Shown here piece after piece: positions 34,169-41,935 of a stretch of DNA of 64,000 nt. The DNA comes from an uncultured Bacilli bacterium (GTDB taxonomy: Bacteria; Bacillota_I; Bacilli_A; RF39; UBA660). The translations under genes were made by a program, and so were the position numbers. Below the pieces are notes generated by a model. It did not search any database, was not told the origin of the DNA, and saw only the letters and a list, made by a program, of their open reading frames with translations. Within the stretch, counting starts at the first letter, position 1, and the number at the start of each line of letters is the position of its first letter. The stretch is taken from contig CAKPGR010000002.1 of assembly GCA_934155005.1 (NCBI GenBank), positions 1-64,000 of the forward strand, read 5' to 3'.

Positions 34169-34820
34169 ATTTATATCCTACTGCTCTAACAGTAACAATT
34201 AAATTACGATATTTTCCAAGATTATTTCTAAGCATTTTTATATGAGTATCAATTGTTCTATCATCACCAAAAAAATCATATCCCCAAATATTGCTTAAAA
34301 GTTGTTCTCTTGTTAAGGCAATATTTTTGTTTTTAACAAAGTAAACTAATAAATCGTATTCTTTTGGTGTTAATTTTAAAATTTTATCTTCTATTTTTAC
34401 ATTGTGAGCTTTAAAATCAATAACTAAATCTTCATATTTAAATATATCATTTGATGTTTTATTTTCTCTCTTTAAAACAGCTTTAATACGCGCTACTAAC
34501 TCTTTTGGACTGAATGGTTTAGTAACATAATCATCTATCCCTAAATCAAATCCTACTAGTTTATCAAACTCTTCAGTACGAGCTGATAATACAATAATTG
34601 GTATATCTTTAATTTTTTTAATTTCTTTACAAGCAGAAAATCCATCTAATTTTGGCATCATTATATCCATAATAATTAAATCAATATCATCATTAAATTT
34701 AACAAAGTCAATTGCTTGTTCCCCATTTTCAGCTTCAATACAAGTGTATGATTCATTTTCTAAATATTCTTTAATAACATTTCTAATCATTATTTCGTCA
34801 TCAACAATTAAAATTTTCAT
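34158..34820 (-). CDS. OmpR-family response regulator
   Basis: A 220-residue regulator. Receiver domain (1-118): acidic pair in ILIVDDEIMIRN, phosphorylation site in LIIMDIMMPKLDGFSACKEI, Thr/Ser switch in PIIVLSARTEEFDKLVGFDL, Lys in DYVTKPFSPKELVARI. DNA-binding winged helix (about 128-220): LKLTPKEYDLLVYFVKNKN, LTREQLLSNIWGYDFFGDDR and RTIDTHIKMLRNNLG. Translationally coupled to the kinase. Targets cannot be told from the sequence. Confidence 0.96.
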   Translation of the reverse strand: MKILIVDDEIMIRNVIKEYLENESYTCIEAENGEQAIDFVKFNDDIDLIIMDIMMPKLDGFSACKEIKKIKDIPIIVLSARTEEFDKLVGFDLGIDDYVTKPFSPKELVARIKAVLKRENKTSNDIFKYEDLVIDFKAHNVKIEDKILKLTPKEYDLLVYFVKNKNIALTREQLLSNIWGYDFFGDDRTIDTHIKMLRNNLGKYRNLIVTVRAVGYKFEI

Positions 34821-34853
34821 AATATCACATCCTTTAAGTATTCTAAATTAATA

Positions 34854-35840
34854 TTATGTATTTTTTGTGAAATCATTAGAATACATAATTTTATTATCAT
34901 TTGTGTATATCATAACTTCTACATTATCAAGTTTATTTACTTCTTTTATAACTTCACTAGGATTTTTCATAAATAAATATTTTGATAAATATAAAAAATA
35001 ATTTTCATTAGTTGTAATAATCGTTATACTTTTCATATTGTTAACTAATTTCTTTTCTTTTGTATCAACTATTTTACTATAAATTTTGTTATTATATTTG
35101 TAATAATCAGAAGTATTAATAGTTGAAATATATTTATTTTTAACATTTATAGTTTTTAGTAGTTCGTTATTGTCAGGATTTATAGTAGCTACTTTATATT
35201 TACCATTTGTTTTACTTCCAACAATAGATTCATTATCACAAGATATATAGTAGTATTTTATATCATTTTTATCTAATATTTTTTTTATTTCATTTAATAT
35301 ATATGGTGTTTTAATATAATCTAAATTAATATTCATATAATTATTATTTATCTTTTTGTCTTTTATTTCAATATTATCTATTGTTTGATTATCTGCTAGC
35401 GAGATTTCTATATCACTTGGATAACCTGTATTTATAGTAAAATATTCATCAAATAAATCATATAAATTTCCTTTGCTTATATCAATTTTTCCATTTGTTT
35501 TATCATATATTTCTAAGCCTTTATCAATCATATTTACTAATTCTTTATCTAATTTTAACTCTTTATTTTGTAAAAAATTATGTCTTATATAATATAAATT
35601 ATTAATTCCTTCATATTCGTTTTTGGTATCAGTTAATTTTTCATATTTATTAATTAAAGTTTCTATTTTATTAAATATGGAATCTATATTTTTATTAGTA
35701 GTTATTTTAACTGTTATATTTTTATTTAAATAACTAAATTGTTTTACTTGTTCTTTTTTTACAAAAATAATTTTCATTATAAAAAGAAAAGTTAATAATA
35801 TTAAGATAGAATATATTACTATATTTAGCTTTTTTTGCAT
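34854..35840 (-). CDS. ApbE-like FMN transferase family protein, divergent
   Basis: A 328-residue protein with an N-terminal membrane anchor (about 7-27). The overall layout follows ApbE: IDSIFNKIETLINKYEKLTD, the KLDKELVNMIDKGLEIYDKTNGKIDISKGNLYDLFDEY region (shortened: LEIYDKTNGKIDISKGNLYD), then MNINLDYIKTPYILNEIKKIL where active enzymes have DLGGIAKGYAVD. The glycine-rich FAD/Mg loop and several acidic residues are not evident, so flavin transfer is doubtful. It may be an inactive, surface-located homologue. It lies 33 bases upstream of the response regulator gene in the same direction. Confidence 0.6.
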   Translation of the reverse strand: MQKKLNIVIYSILILLTFLFIMKIIFVKKEQVKQFSYLNKNITVKITTNKNIDSIFNKIETLINKYEKLTDTKNEYEGINNLYYIRHNFLQNKELKLDKELVNMIDKGLEIYDKTNGKIDISKGNLYDLFDEYFTINTGYPSDIEISLADNQTIDNIEIKDKKINNNYMNINLDYIKTPYILNEIKKILDKNDIKYYYISCDNESIVGSKTNGKYKVATINPDNNELLKTINVKNKYISTINTSDYYKYNNKIYSKIVDTKEKKLVNNMKSITIITTNENYFLYLSKYLFMKNPSEVIKEVNKLDNVEVMIYTNDNKIMYSNDFTKNT

Positions 35841-35865
35841 TTAAATCACCTATCTATATTATATC

Positions 35866-35889
35866 AAAAAAAAGCCTATTTGGCTTTAT
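35866..35889 (-). terminator. Terminator after the glycosyltransferase gene
   Basis: AAAGCCAAATAGGCTTT followed by six T residues on the minus strand. Confidence 0.88.
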
Positions 35890-36887
35890 TTCATTAAATT
35901 TTTATATATGTCAATTAATTTTTTACCAACTATTTTTGTATCTTTGGAAGTAGCTTTTTTATATCCTTGTTCTTTTAGGCTTTTCTTTTTACCATTTAGA
36001 ATATCTTTTATTAATATTTCAAATTCATCTACATCTTTTGCTTTATATACTTCTTCATCTTTTATAAATTCTTCAAAGACAGGAATATCTCTAACTAATG
36101 TTGGTATTTTTGCTATTAAAGCTTCTAATATTGGGATACCTTCTGTTTCTTCAAGTGTTGGAAACAAATATAAGTCACTTCCGCTATATGCTTTTCTTAT
36201 AAAACTTTGATCTACATATCCAGCAAATATTAAATTATCTAATTTAGTATTTACAGCATCTTTTATTTCTTTTGGAACTAGATTTAAATCAAGATAACCG
36301 AACCATATAAATTTATATTCTGGCATTCTTTTTGCAAGTTCAACAAAATCTAAAATTCCTTTTCTTTTTAAATATAAACCTACACCCATAATAACTTTTT
36401 CATTATCTTTAAAACCATATTTTTTTCTAAATTCACGAGCAAATTCGTCATTATGTTCAAAATATTCAGTATCAATTCCATTTGATATAGCGTATATTGG
36501 TCTATTTAAATTATAATTTTCAAGTAATCTTTTAGAATATTCAGTTGGTGTTATTATAACATCCCCTAGTTTATAACATTTAGATATCCACCATTTAAAA
36601 AGTGGCGCTACTGCATTGGAAAATTTAAAAGAATTTTTAAAATCTTCTTCTGTTGAATGAGCATGATATACAACTTTCTTTCCTAATCTCTTAGCCTTTT
36701 TAGCGAGAAAATAACTCTTAAGTAAATACCAATTTATATGAACAATATCAACATTTTTAATTTCCTTAGGATCTAATGTATATTCAACATTATTTCTCTC
36801 TAAAGCATTTATTTGATGTTTAACAGCTTTACCTAACCCTGACTTTCCAACAGTTTTAAGTCCTTCTGTATATAATAATACCTTCAT
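35886..36887 (-). CDS. GT4 glycosyltransferase, glycolipid type (CpoA/LafB-like)
   Basis: About 333 residues. Start at 36887 (MKVLLYTEGLKTVGKSGLGKA), preceded by AAAGGTGAT; an earlier ATG lacks a site. GT-B fold: the N-terminal domain has VDIVHINWYLL and VVYHAHSTEEDFKNSFKFSN, the linker has VIITPTEYSKRLLENY and AISNGIDTEYF, and the C-terminal donor site is DLYLFPTLEETEGIPILEAL. The HAHSTEEDFRNSF-like block and KSGLGKA start match glycosyltransferases that add the second sugar to monoglycosyl-diacylglycerol in Bacillota, supplying glycolipid anchors for lipoteichoic acid. The exact sugar is not predictable. Confidence 0.82.
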   Translation of the reverse strand: MKVLLYTEGLKTVGKSGLGKAVKHQINALERNNVEYTLDPKEIKNVDIVHINWYLLKSYFLAKKAKRLGKKVVYHAHSTEEDFKNSFKFSNAVAPLFKWWISKCYKLGDVIITPTEYSKRLLENYNLNRPIYAISNGIDTEYFEHNDEFAREFRKKYGFKDNEKVIMGVGLYLKRKGILDFVELAKRMPEYKFIWFGYLDLNLVPKEIKDAVNTKLDNLIFAGYVDQSFIRKAYSGSDLYLFPTLEETEGIPILEALIAKIPTLVRDIPVFEEFIKDEEVYKAKDVDEFEILIKDILNGKKKSLKEQGYKKATSKDTKIVGKKLIDIYKNLMK

Positions 36888-36915
36888 TTTATCACCTTTA
36901 AGAATTATATCATAT

Positions 36916-37137
36916 CTAAATTGTATTAACAAGAATTACATCTTTGCCTATTTTTCTTACTTGACGCCAGGCAATTTCAATTATATTTTGATTTGCAAAA
37001 AAATTAAATCTACTTTTTTGAACAACTAATGATTTCATATTTCCATTATCATCTATAATTACATCTATAATATTGCCAATTTTCGTTCCATTTTCAATAT
37101 CAACTATATCTTTACTTTGTAAATCAGATAAACGCAT
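36916..37137 (-). CDS. ylmC: YlmC/YmxH family sporulation protein (PRC barrel)
   Basis: About 73 residues starting MRLSDLQSKDIVDIENGTKIG at 37137, with AGGTGATTGT just upstream; a longer upstream reading is unsupported. This is a single PRC-barrel domain (RLSDLQxKxVVNxxDGxxLG type) known from spore formers, where it lies near sporulation sigma genes. Its exact role is unclear. The neighbour sigG upstream supports the call. Confidence 0.88.
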   Translation of the reverse strand: MRLSDLQSKDIVDIENGTKIGNIIDVIIDDNGNMKSLVVQKSRFNFFANQNIIEIAWRQVRKIGKDVILVNTI

Positions 37138-37177
37138 ACAATCACCTATATAATTATATTCATATTTATTATTAATT

Positions 37178-37373
37178 TTACGAATCTTTAATTTTAATAA
37201 AATGTTTATATATTCCAATATCTCCTATTGATCTAGTTAAAAAATTAATGAATATTAAACTACCACATACAATAATTGCATCTATACCAATAGAATTATT
37301 AAAAAAAATCAACATTATCAGTTAAATTCATCAATATAAAACTTATAAGGATTGAAATAAAATCATTCATCAT
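37178..37373 (-). pseudogene. Small membrane protein gene with a homopolymer frameshift, between sigG and ylmC
   Basis: ATG 37373, preceded by AGGTG, reads MMNDFISILISFILMNLTDN then VDFF and a stop inside an eight-T run (plus-strand A run at 37311-37318). Removing one T continues NNSIGIDAIIVCGSLIFINF, LTRSIGDIGIYKHFIKIKDS and a stop at 37178. The span is 196 bases, one more than a multiple of three. The restored product is a 64-residue protein with two membrane segments. It lies inside the sporulation cluster. Either the gene is broken or the homopolymer length is wrong in the assembly. Confidence 0.6.
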
Positions 37374-37402
37374 AACACCTATTTCTAATTATAAAAAAAA
37401 TA

Positions 37403-38176
37403 TTAAAGAATCATTTTTTTAATATTTTCAATACCGCTTTTTTCTAGTCTAGATATTTGGGCTTGTGATATTCCAATTTCTTCTGCTAGTTCTAATTGTG
37501 TTTTTCCTGTTATATATCTTTCTAAAATAATATACTTTTCTTTTTCTTTTAATTTATTAATAGCATCTTTAAGCGATATTCTTATATCGTTATCATAATT
37601 ATTTTTTTTATCTTCAAGTTGATCACATAGATATATAGTATCTCCACCATCACTATAAATAGGATCAAACATACTAAGAGTATCTCTCATTGAATTTAGA
37701 GCATTAACAACTTCTATTTCATCAATTTCTAAGGCTTTTGCAATCATTTTTACTGTTGGCTCTTTACCATATTTATTAGTTAATTCTTCTTTTACTTTCA
37801 AAGCTTTATAAGCTATATCTTTAATCCCTCTTGATATCCTAACACTTGAATTATCTCTTAAATATCTTCTTATTTCACCTAATATCATTGGTACAGCATA
37901 TGTAGAAAATTTGACATCAAAAGATAAGTCAAAATTATCTATTGCTTTTATAAGACCAATACATCCAACTTGAAATAAGTCATCCATATTATCAGTTCTA
38001 TTATTATATTTTTTAAGTATTGATAAAACTAATTTTAAATTTCCGTTTACTAATTCATCTTTTGCTAAAATATTTCCATTTCTATATTCTAAAAATAATT
38101 TATTCATCTCTTCACTACTTAAAACCTTAATACTCGCAGTGTTCACGTTCGCAATTTCTACCTTGTGACGTGCCAT
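37403..38176 (-). CDS. sigG: RNA polymerase sporulation sigma factor SigG
   Basis: Late forespore sigma factor, 257 residues. The N-terminal MARHKVEIANVNTASIKVLS is diagnostic for sigma-G, ahead of region 1.2. Region 2 contains LVLSILKKYNNRTDNMDDLFQVGCIGLIKAI (cited in part: NMDDLFQVGCIGLIKAID) and FDVKFSTYAVPMILGEIRR. Region 3 has EPTVKMIAKALEIDEIEVV, and region 4 ends ELAEEIGISQAQISRLEKSG. It directs spore protection genes and, in other species, spoIVB. Upstream of ylmC in the same direction. Confidence 0.96.
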   Translation of the reverse strand: MARHKVEIANVNTASIKVLSSEEMNKLFLEYRNGNILAKDELVNGNLKLVLSILKKYNNRTDNMDDLFQVGCIGLIKAIDNFDLSFDVKFSTYAVPMILGEIRRYLRDNSSVRISRGIKDIAYKALKVKEELTNKYGKEPTVKMIAKALEIDEIEVVNALNSMRDTLSMFDPIYSDGGDTIYLCDQLEDKKNNYDNDIRISLKDAINKLKEKEKYIILERYITGKTQLELAEEIGISQAQISRLEKSGIENIKKMIL

Positions 38177-38225
38177 ATATTCTCCTTTCTATCTAATTAT
38201 GAATATAGATTGAAAAAATATTCAA

Positions 38226-38256
38226 AAAAAAGATGAATTTTTTTATTTCATCTTTT
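38226..38256 (-). terminator. Terminator of the 38248 gene
   Basis: AAAAGATGAA and TTCATCTTTTTTTT form the stem and T tail on the minus strand, separating this gene from sigG. Confidence 0.85.
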
Positions 38257-39426
38257 AATTATCTCTTTTACTTTATTTAATTGATTTTCTAATTCATCCA
38301 TTTCAGCTATATTAGTTTCAAGTGACTTAAATTCTGACTCTATATCTATTATTTTTTTTATATATTCATATTGAATAGTATATTCTGATTCTAATGTTAA
38401 TGTTAGGTTTGATAAAATGCAATTGTTTTTAAACTCTTTCATTTTATTAAAATATTCTTGACTTAAATATTCTAATTTTTTTATGGCTTTCTTTTTATTT
38501 TCACAATCTATATTCAATTTTTCTACGTTATCTTTTGTTTCTATTACAAGTTTTAGCACTCTATCTTTCACTACTATATTTTTTGGTTCTATACTTTCTG
38601 ACTTTATATTTTCTGATTCTATTTTTGGAGTAGTAATGTATTGACATAAATCCATTTTAAAAGTGCTATTTAAAAATTTAGACATATTACTATTTTCAAA
38701 ATCTCCGTTATTAAAATAATCATCACAAAGATATTCTATTCCAGAAAAAAGAATTTTTTCACTAATCATGATATTTTCATTTTCATCAACAATCCATTTA
38801 ACTGGTTCAACTTTCATCCAAACTTCAACATTTTTATCATTAAATGAGCCATCATTACTACGAATTTTAGCGTTGTGAAGAACAACCCTTACATATTTTT
38901 CTTTTTTATATTCATATACATCAAAATAAGGGTAGTTAATTTTAAAAGTTCCATCTATTTTTTTTAAAAATCTAAGTTTTCGTTTCTTATAAAGTTTTTC
39001 TAGTTTATTATGAAGTGGAGGATAAATTTGATGTTGTGGATAAAAGCCATATTCTACCTCAATAACTCCGTCATCTGCTCTTTTAATTATCCCGTCATTT
39101 GTAGGAATATTGTCTATTGATAAAATTTTTAAGGCTGGACGAACTCCTGTCCCATAAGGTATGTAAAAATTATGATTAGGTCCTAAGCCTCCTAAATTAT
39201 CAATAGAAATAAACTCTCCATTCTCAGTTAAATCACTTGTTAAATATTCTCCCTTTCTACTTTCAAACTTTTTATTTTTAGTTTTATCATAATTATTAAA
39301 TAAATCTTCTAATCCTAAAAATACAGAAAAATCTGTTGATGTTGCTATTACTCCTCTTTTTTTTAAAACTTCTAATTTGTTAGGGCCATATAATTGCTCT
39401 AGTCTTAAAAGCGTAAATTCATTCAT
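38248..39426 (-). CDS. Hypothetical protein with a DUF6273-like domain
   Basis: A 392-residue cytoplasmic-looking protein. Residues about 70-250 carry patterns of the DUF6273/lectin-fold group: FYIPYGTGVRPALKIL, then VEVWMKVEPVKWIVDENENI, MISEKILFSGIEYL and NSNMSKFLNSTFKMDL. A repetitive hinge follows (IESENIKSESIEPKNI, about 268-285), and then a coiled-coil tail of about 100 residues. It lacks a signal peptide, unlike the surface proteins with related folds. Its AGAGGTG site supports ATG 39426. It stands alone upstream of sigG; function unknown. Confidence 0.68.
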   Translation of the reverse strand: MNEFTLLRLEQLYGPNKLEVLKKRGVIATSTDFSVFLGLEDLFNNYDKTKNKKFESRKGEYLTSDLTENGEFISIDNLGGLGPNHNFYIPYGTGVRPALKILSIDNIPTNDGIIKRADDGVIEVEYGFYPQHQIYPPLHNKLEKLYKKRKLRFLKKIDGTFKINYPYFDVYEYKKEKYVRVVLHNAKIRSNDGSFNDKNVEVWMKVEPVKWIVDENENIMISEKILFSGIEYLCDDYFNNGDFENSNMSKFLNSTFKMDLCQYITTPKIESENIKSESIEPKNIVVKDRVLKLVIETKDNVEKLNIDCENKKKAIKKLEYLSQEYFNKMKEFKNNCILSNLTLTLESEYTIQYEYIKKIIDIESEFKSLETNIAEMDELENQLNKVKEIIKR

Positions 39427-39548
39427 AAAAACACCTCTTTTTGCTCTGGTATTATAACACCTTTTTCCCTATTTATCAATTTTTTTTGACTTATTCCTAT
39501 TGTAAAAAAATTAAAATAAGTGTACTATTTAATTCAGAGGTAAATTAT

Positions 39549-40319
39549 ATGAATGAAGAAAATTTAATTAATTATTATAATAAATTTAATGAAGATAAAA
39601 GATTAACTAGAAGACATGGACAAGTAGAATTTGTTACAACTATAAAATATATTGAAAAAATATTAGAAAAAATAGACAATCCTAAAATATTAGATATAGG
39701 AGCTGGAAGTGGTAGATATTCTTTTTATCTTGTAGAAAAAGGCTATGATGTTACAGCAATTGAACTTGTAAAACATAATTTAAGAATGATTGAAGAAAAA
39801 TCTAAATTAATTAAAGCATATCAAGGTAATGCTATAGATTTGTCTAGATTTGACGATAATACATTTGATTTAGTTTTATTATTTGGACCAATGTATCATT
39901 TAATAAATGAAGAAGATCAATTAAAAGCTTTAAGTGAAGCTAAAAGAGTTTCTAAAGGTGTTATAATGGTGGCTTATATTATGAATGATTATGGTATTAT
40001 AACTCATGGATTTAAAGAAAAAGCAATTAAAGAATCTATTAAGAATAATTTAGTTGATAGTAATTATCATATTACTCCTAAAAAAACAGATCTTTACAAT
40101 TATGTTAGATTAGAAGATGTAGATGAATTAAATAAAAAGGCTAAATTAAAAAGAAAATTAATTTTCACTCCTGATGGACCGGCTAATTATATAAGGCCTT
40201 ATTTAAATAGTTTAGATCATGAAGAATTTAACCTATTCTTAGATTATCATTTTAAAACATGTGAAAGAATGGATATGATGGGTGCCTCAGCTCATATAGT
40301 AGATATAATAAAGAAATAG
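39549..40319 (+). CDS. Class I SAM-dependent methyltransferase
   Basis: About 256 residues from ATG 39549 (MNEENLINYYNKFNEDKRLT), which has AGAGGT upstream. SAM-binding motif I is KILDIGAGSGRYSFYLVEKGY (about 48-66), acidic motif II is VTAIELVK, and motif IV is TFDLVLLFGPMYHLINEED. The end GASAHIVDIIKK is typical of this Bacillota subgroup of Methyltransf_11/25 proteins. The substrate is unknown. It is monocistronic on the plus strand, divergent from the 38248 gene. Confidence 0.88.
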   Translation: MNEENLINYYNKFNEDKRLTRRHGQVEFVTTIKYIEKILEKIDNPKILDIGAGSGRYSFYLVEKGYDVTAIELVKHNLRMIEEKSKLIKAYQGNAIDLSRFDDNTFDLVLLFGPMYHLINEEDQLKALSEAKRVSKGVIMVAYIMNDYGIITHGFKEKAIKESIKNNLVDSNYHITPKKTDLYNYVRLEDVDELNKKAKLKRKLIFTPDGPANYIRPYLNSLDHEEFNLFLDYHFKTCERMDMMGASAHIVDIIKK

Positions 40320-40340
40320 ATTTAATGTCTATTTCTTTTC
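40311..40340. terminator. Bidirectional terminator between convergent genes
   Basis: AAGAAATAGA and TCTATTTCTT pair around a seven-base loop, with T-rich tails on both strands. Confidence 0.82.
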
Positions 40341-40780
40341 TTTTGTTTTATTTTTTGATAAGAATTATATTCTTTATAAAAATTACGTCCTTTTAGTTTT
40401 ACTTCTAAAAGTTCTTTTTTAAATTTCTCATTATTATTTTGTTCTATATATTTTTTTATTTCTATATCTTTAGCTGGCCTTATATTTATTTTTTTTGTAT
40501 CAATAATTTTTTTTAATTTTATATAGGTAAAAGAATTATTATCTTCTTGATTATTTAGCTCAATCTCTTCATCGCTAATGGTCATTACATAATTTGTTTG
40601 AATAGGAATTGATATTTTTGTAATAATTTCAAATGCTTTATCACCAATTATATAAACCATAATGTCTTTTAGTTCCTTTTCAAAAAGAATTTCTAATGAT
40701 TCTTTATCAAAGTCTTTTAAATCTTCTTTGTAACAATCAATATAGTATAAAGGTAATTTATAAATTTTAAATAATCCCAA
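40322..40780 (-). CDS. Hypothetical protein upstream of a heat-shock operon end
   Basis: A 152-residue basic protein with no recognised family. Start is a TTG at 40780 with GAGGTGG five bases away; an adjacent ATG is out of frame and stops after five codons. Mixed alpha/beta N-terminal part (YYIDCYKEDLKDFDKESLEI, YIIGDKAFEIITKISIPIQT) and a lysine-rich C-terminal tail ending KQKKRNRH. No signal peptide. It lies after the dnaJ terminator, so it is probably not part of the chaperone operon. Confidence 0.6.
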   Translation of the reverse strand: MGLFKIYKLPLYYIDCYKEDLKDFDKESLEILFEKELKDIMVYIIGDKAFEIITKISIPIQTNYVMTISDEEIELNNQEDNNSFTYIKLKKIIDTKKINIRPAKDIEIKKYIEQNNNEKFKKELLEVKLKGRNFYKEYNSYQKIKQKKRNRH

Positions 40781-40811
40781 TCATACCACCTCAGGTTATA
40801 TATTCTAACAC

Positions 40812-40840
40812 AAAAAATACCTAAATTAAAGGTATTTTTT
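40812..40840 (-). terminator. Terminator of the heat-shock operon after dnaJ
   Basis: AAAAAATACCT and AGGTATTTTTT pair on the minus strand at the dnaJ stop. Confidence 0.85.
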
Positions 40841-41923
40841 AATATTATCAAAAGATGAGCTTGTTTTTAAGTCTGTTTTTTGTAATTCTTCAAATAATTT
40901 CTTTTGTTCTCTAGTTAATTTCTTTGGAGTTTCTATTTCTAGGATAACGTACATATTTCCTCTTCTTCCATTATTTACGTCTTTTATTCCTTTACCTTTT
41001 AAACGATGTTTATCATTAGTTTTAGATCCTGCTGGAATAGAAAGAGTTACAGTACCATCTAGTGTTGGAATATCTATTTTAGCTCCAAGTACAGCATCTG
41101 TTATACTTATTGGTAATACTAAATATATATCATTTTCATCTCTCTTAAAAATTGGATGTTCTTTTACATTAAATTCTATATAAACATCTCCATTAGGCCC
41201 ACCATTAGTACCGGCTTCACCTTTTCCGGCTAATCTAAGTCTATTTCCTGTATCAACACCTGCTGGTATTTTAACTTCAATATCTTTATTGCTTTTAATA
41301 TGCCCTGTACCACGACATTTAGAACATTTTTCACTAAAAGTTACACCTTTACCACCACAAGTTGAACAAGTTGTATTGGTTACAAAAGTCCCAAAAAGAG
41401 TGTTTTGTTGTCTTTTTTCTTGACCTGTACCATGGCAAGTAGGACATGTTTTCTCACCCTTACCACCTTTACCATTACATTCATCACATTTTTCATTAAG
41501 ATTTAAATTAATTGTTTTTTTACAACCATTAACTGCTTCATCAAATGTTAAATTAATATGTAATAATGTATCATTTCCTTTTCTTGCTCGATTTTGATTT
41601 CTACTTCCAAAGCCAAAACTTGAACCAAACATATCTCCAAAGATATCAGAAAAATCGAAGTCAGAAAAATCAAAGCCACTAGCATTTCCATAACCATTAT
41701 TTTGGAATGCTGAATGTCCGAATTGATCATATTGTTTTCTTTTAGATTCATCTGATAATACAGCATAAGCTTCTTGTGCTTCTTTAAATTTTTCAGCAGC
41801 ATCTGGTTCTTTTGAAACATCTGGATGATATTTTTTAGCTAATTTTCTAAACGCTGATTTAATTTCTGCTTCACTAGCTGTTTTAGAAACTCCTAAAACT
41901 TCATAATAATCTCTTTTATTCAT
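40826..41923 (-). CDS. dnaJ: Chaperone protein DnaJ
   Basis: Hsp40 co-chaperone that delivers substrates to DnaK and stimulates its ATPase. Length 365. J domain (1-70) with the HPD motif in [11 protein letters not shown], then a Gly/Phe-rich linker ([17 protein letters not shown]). Four zinc repeats follow: [24 protein letters not shown] and CSKCRGTG. The C-terminal substrate domains include [20 protein letters not shown]. It is separated from dnaK by pepF, which is unusual. Confidence 0.97.
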   Translation of the reverse strand: MNKRDYYEVLGVSKTASEAEIKSAFRKLAKKYHPDVSKEPDAAEKFKEAQEAYAVLSDESKRKQYDQFGHSAFQNNGYGNASGFDFSDFDFSDIFGDMFGSSFGFGSRNQNRARKGNDTLLHINLTFDEAVNGCKKTINLNLNEKCDECNGKGGKGEKTCPTCHGTGQEKRQQNTLFGTFVTNTTCSTCGGKGVTFSEKCSKCRGTGHIKSNKDIEVKIPAGVDTGNRLRLAGKGEAGTNGGPNGDVYIEFNVKEHPIFKRDENDIYLVLPISITDAVLGAKIDIPTLDGTVTLSIPAGSKTNDKHRLKGKGIKDVNNGRRGNMYVILEIETPKKLTREQKKLFEELQKTDLKTSSSFDNIKKYL

Positions 41924-41935
41924 ACTTCACCTTCT

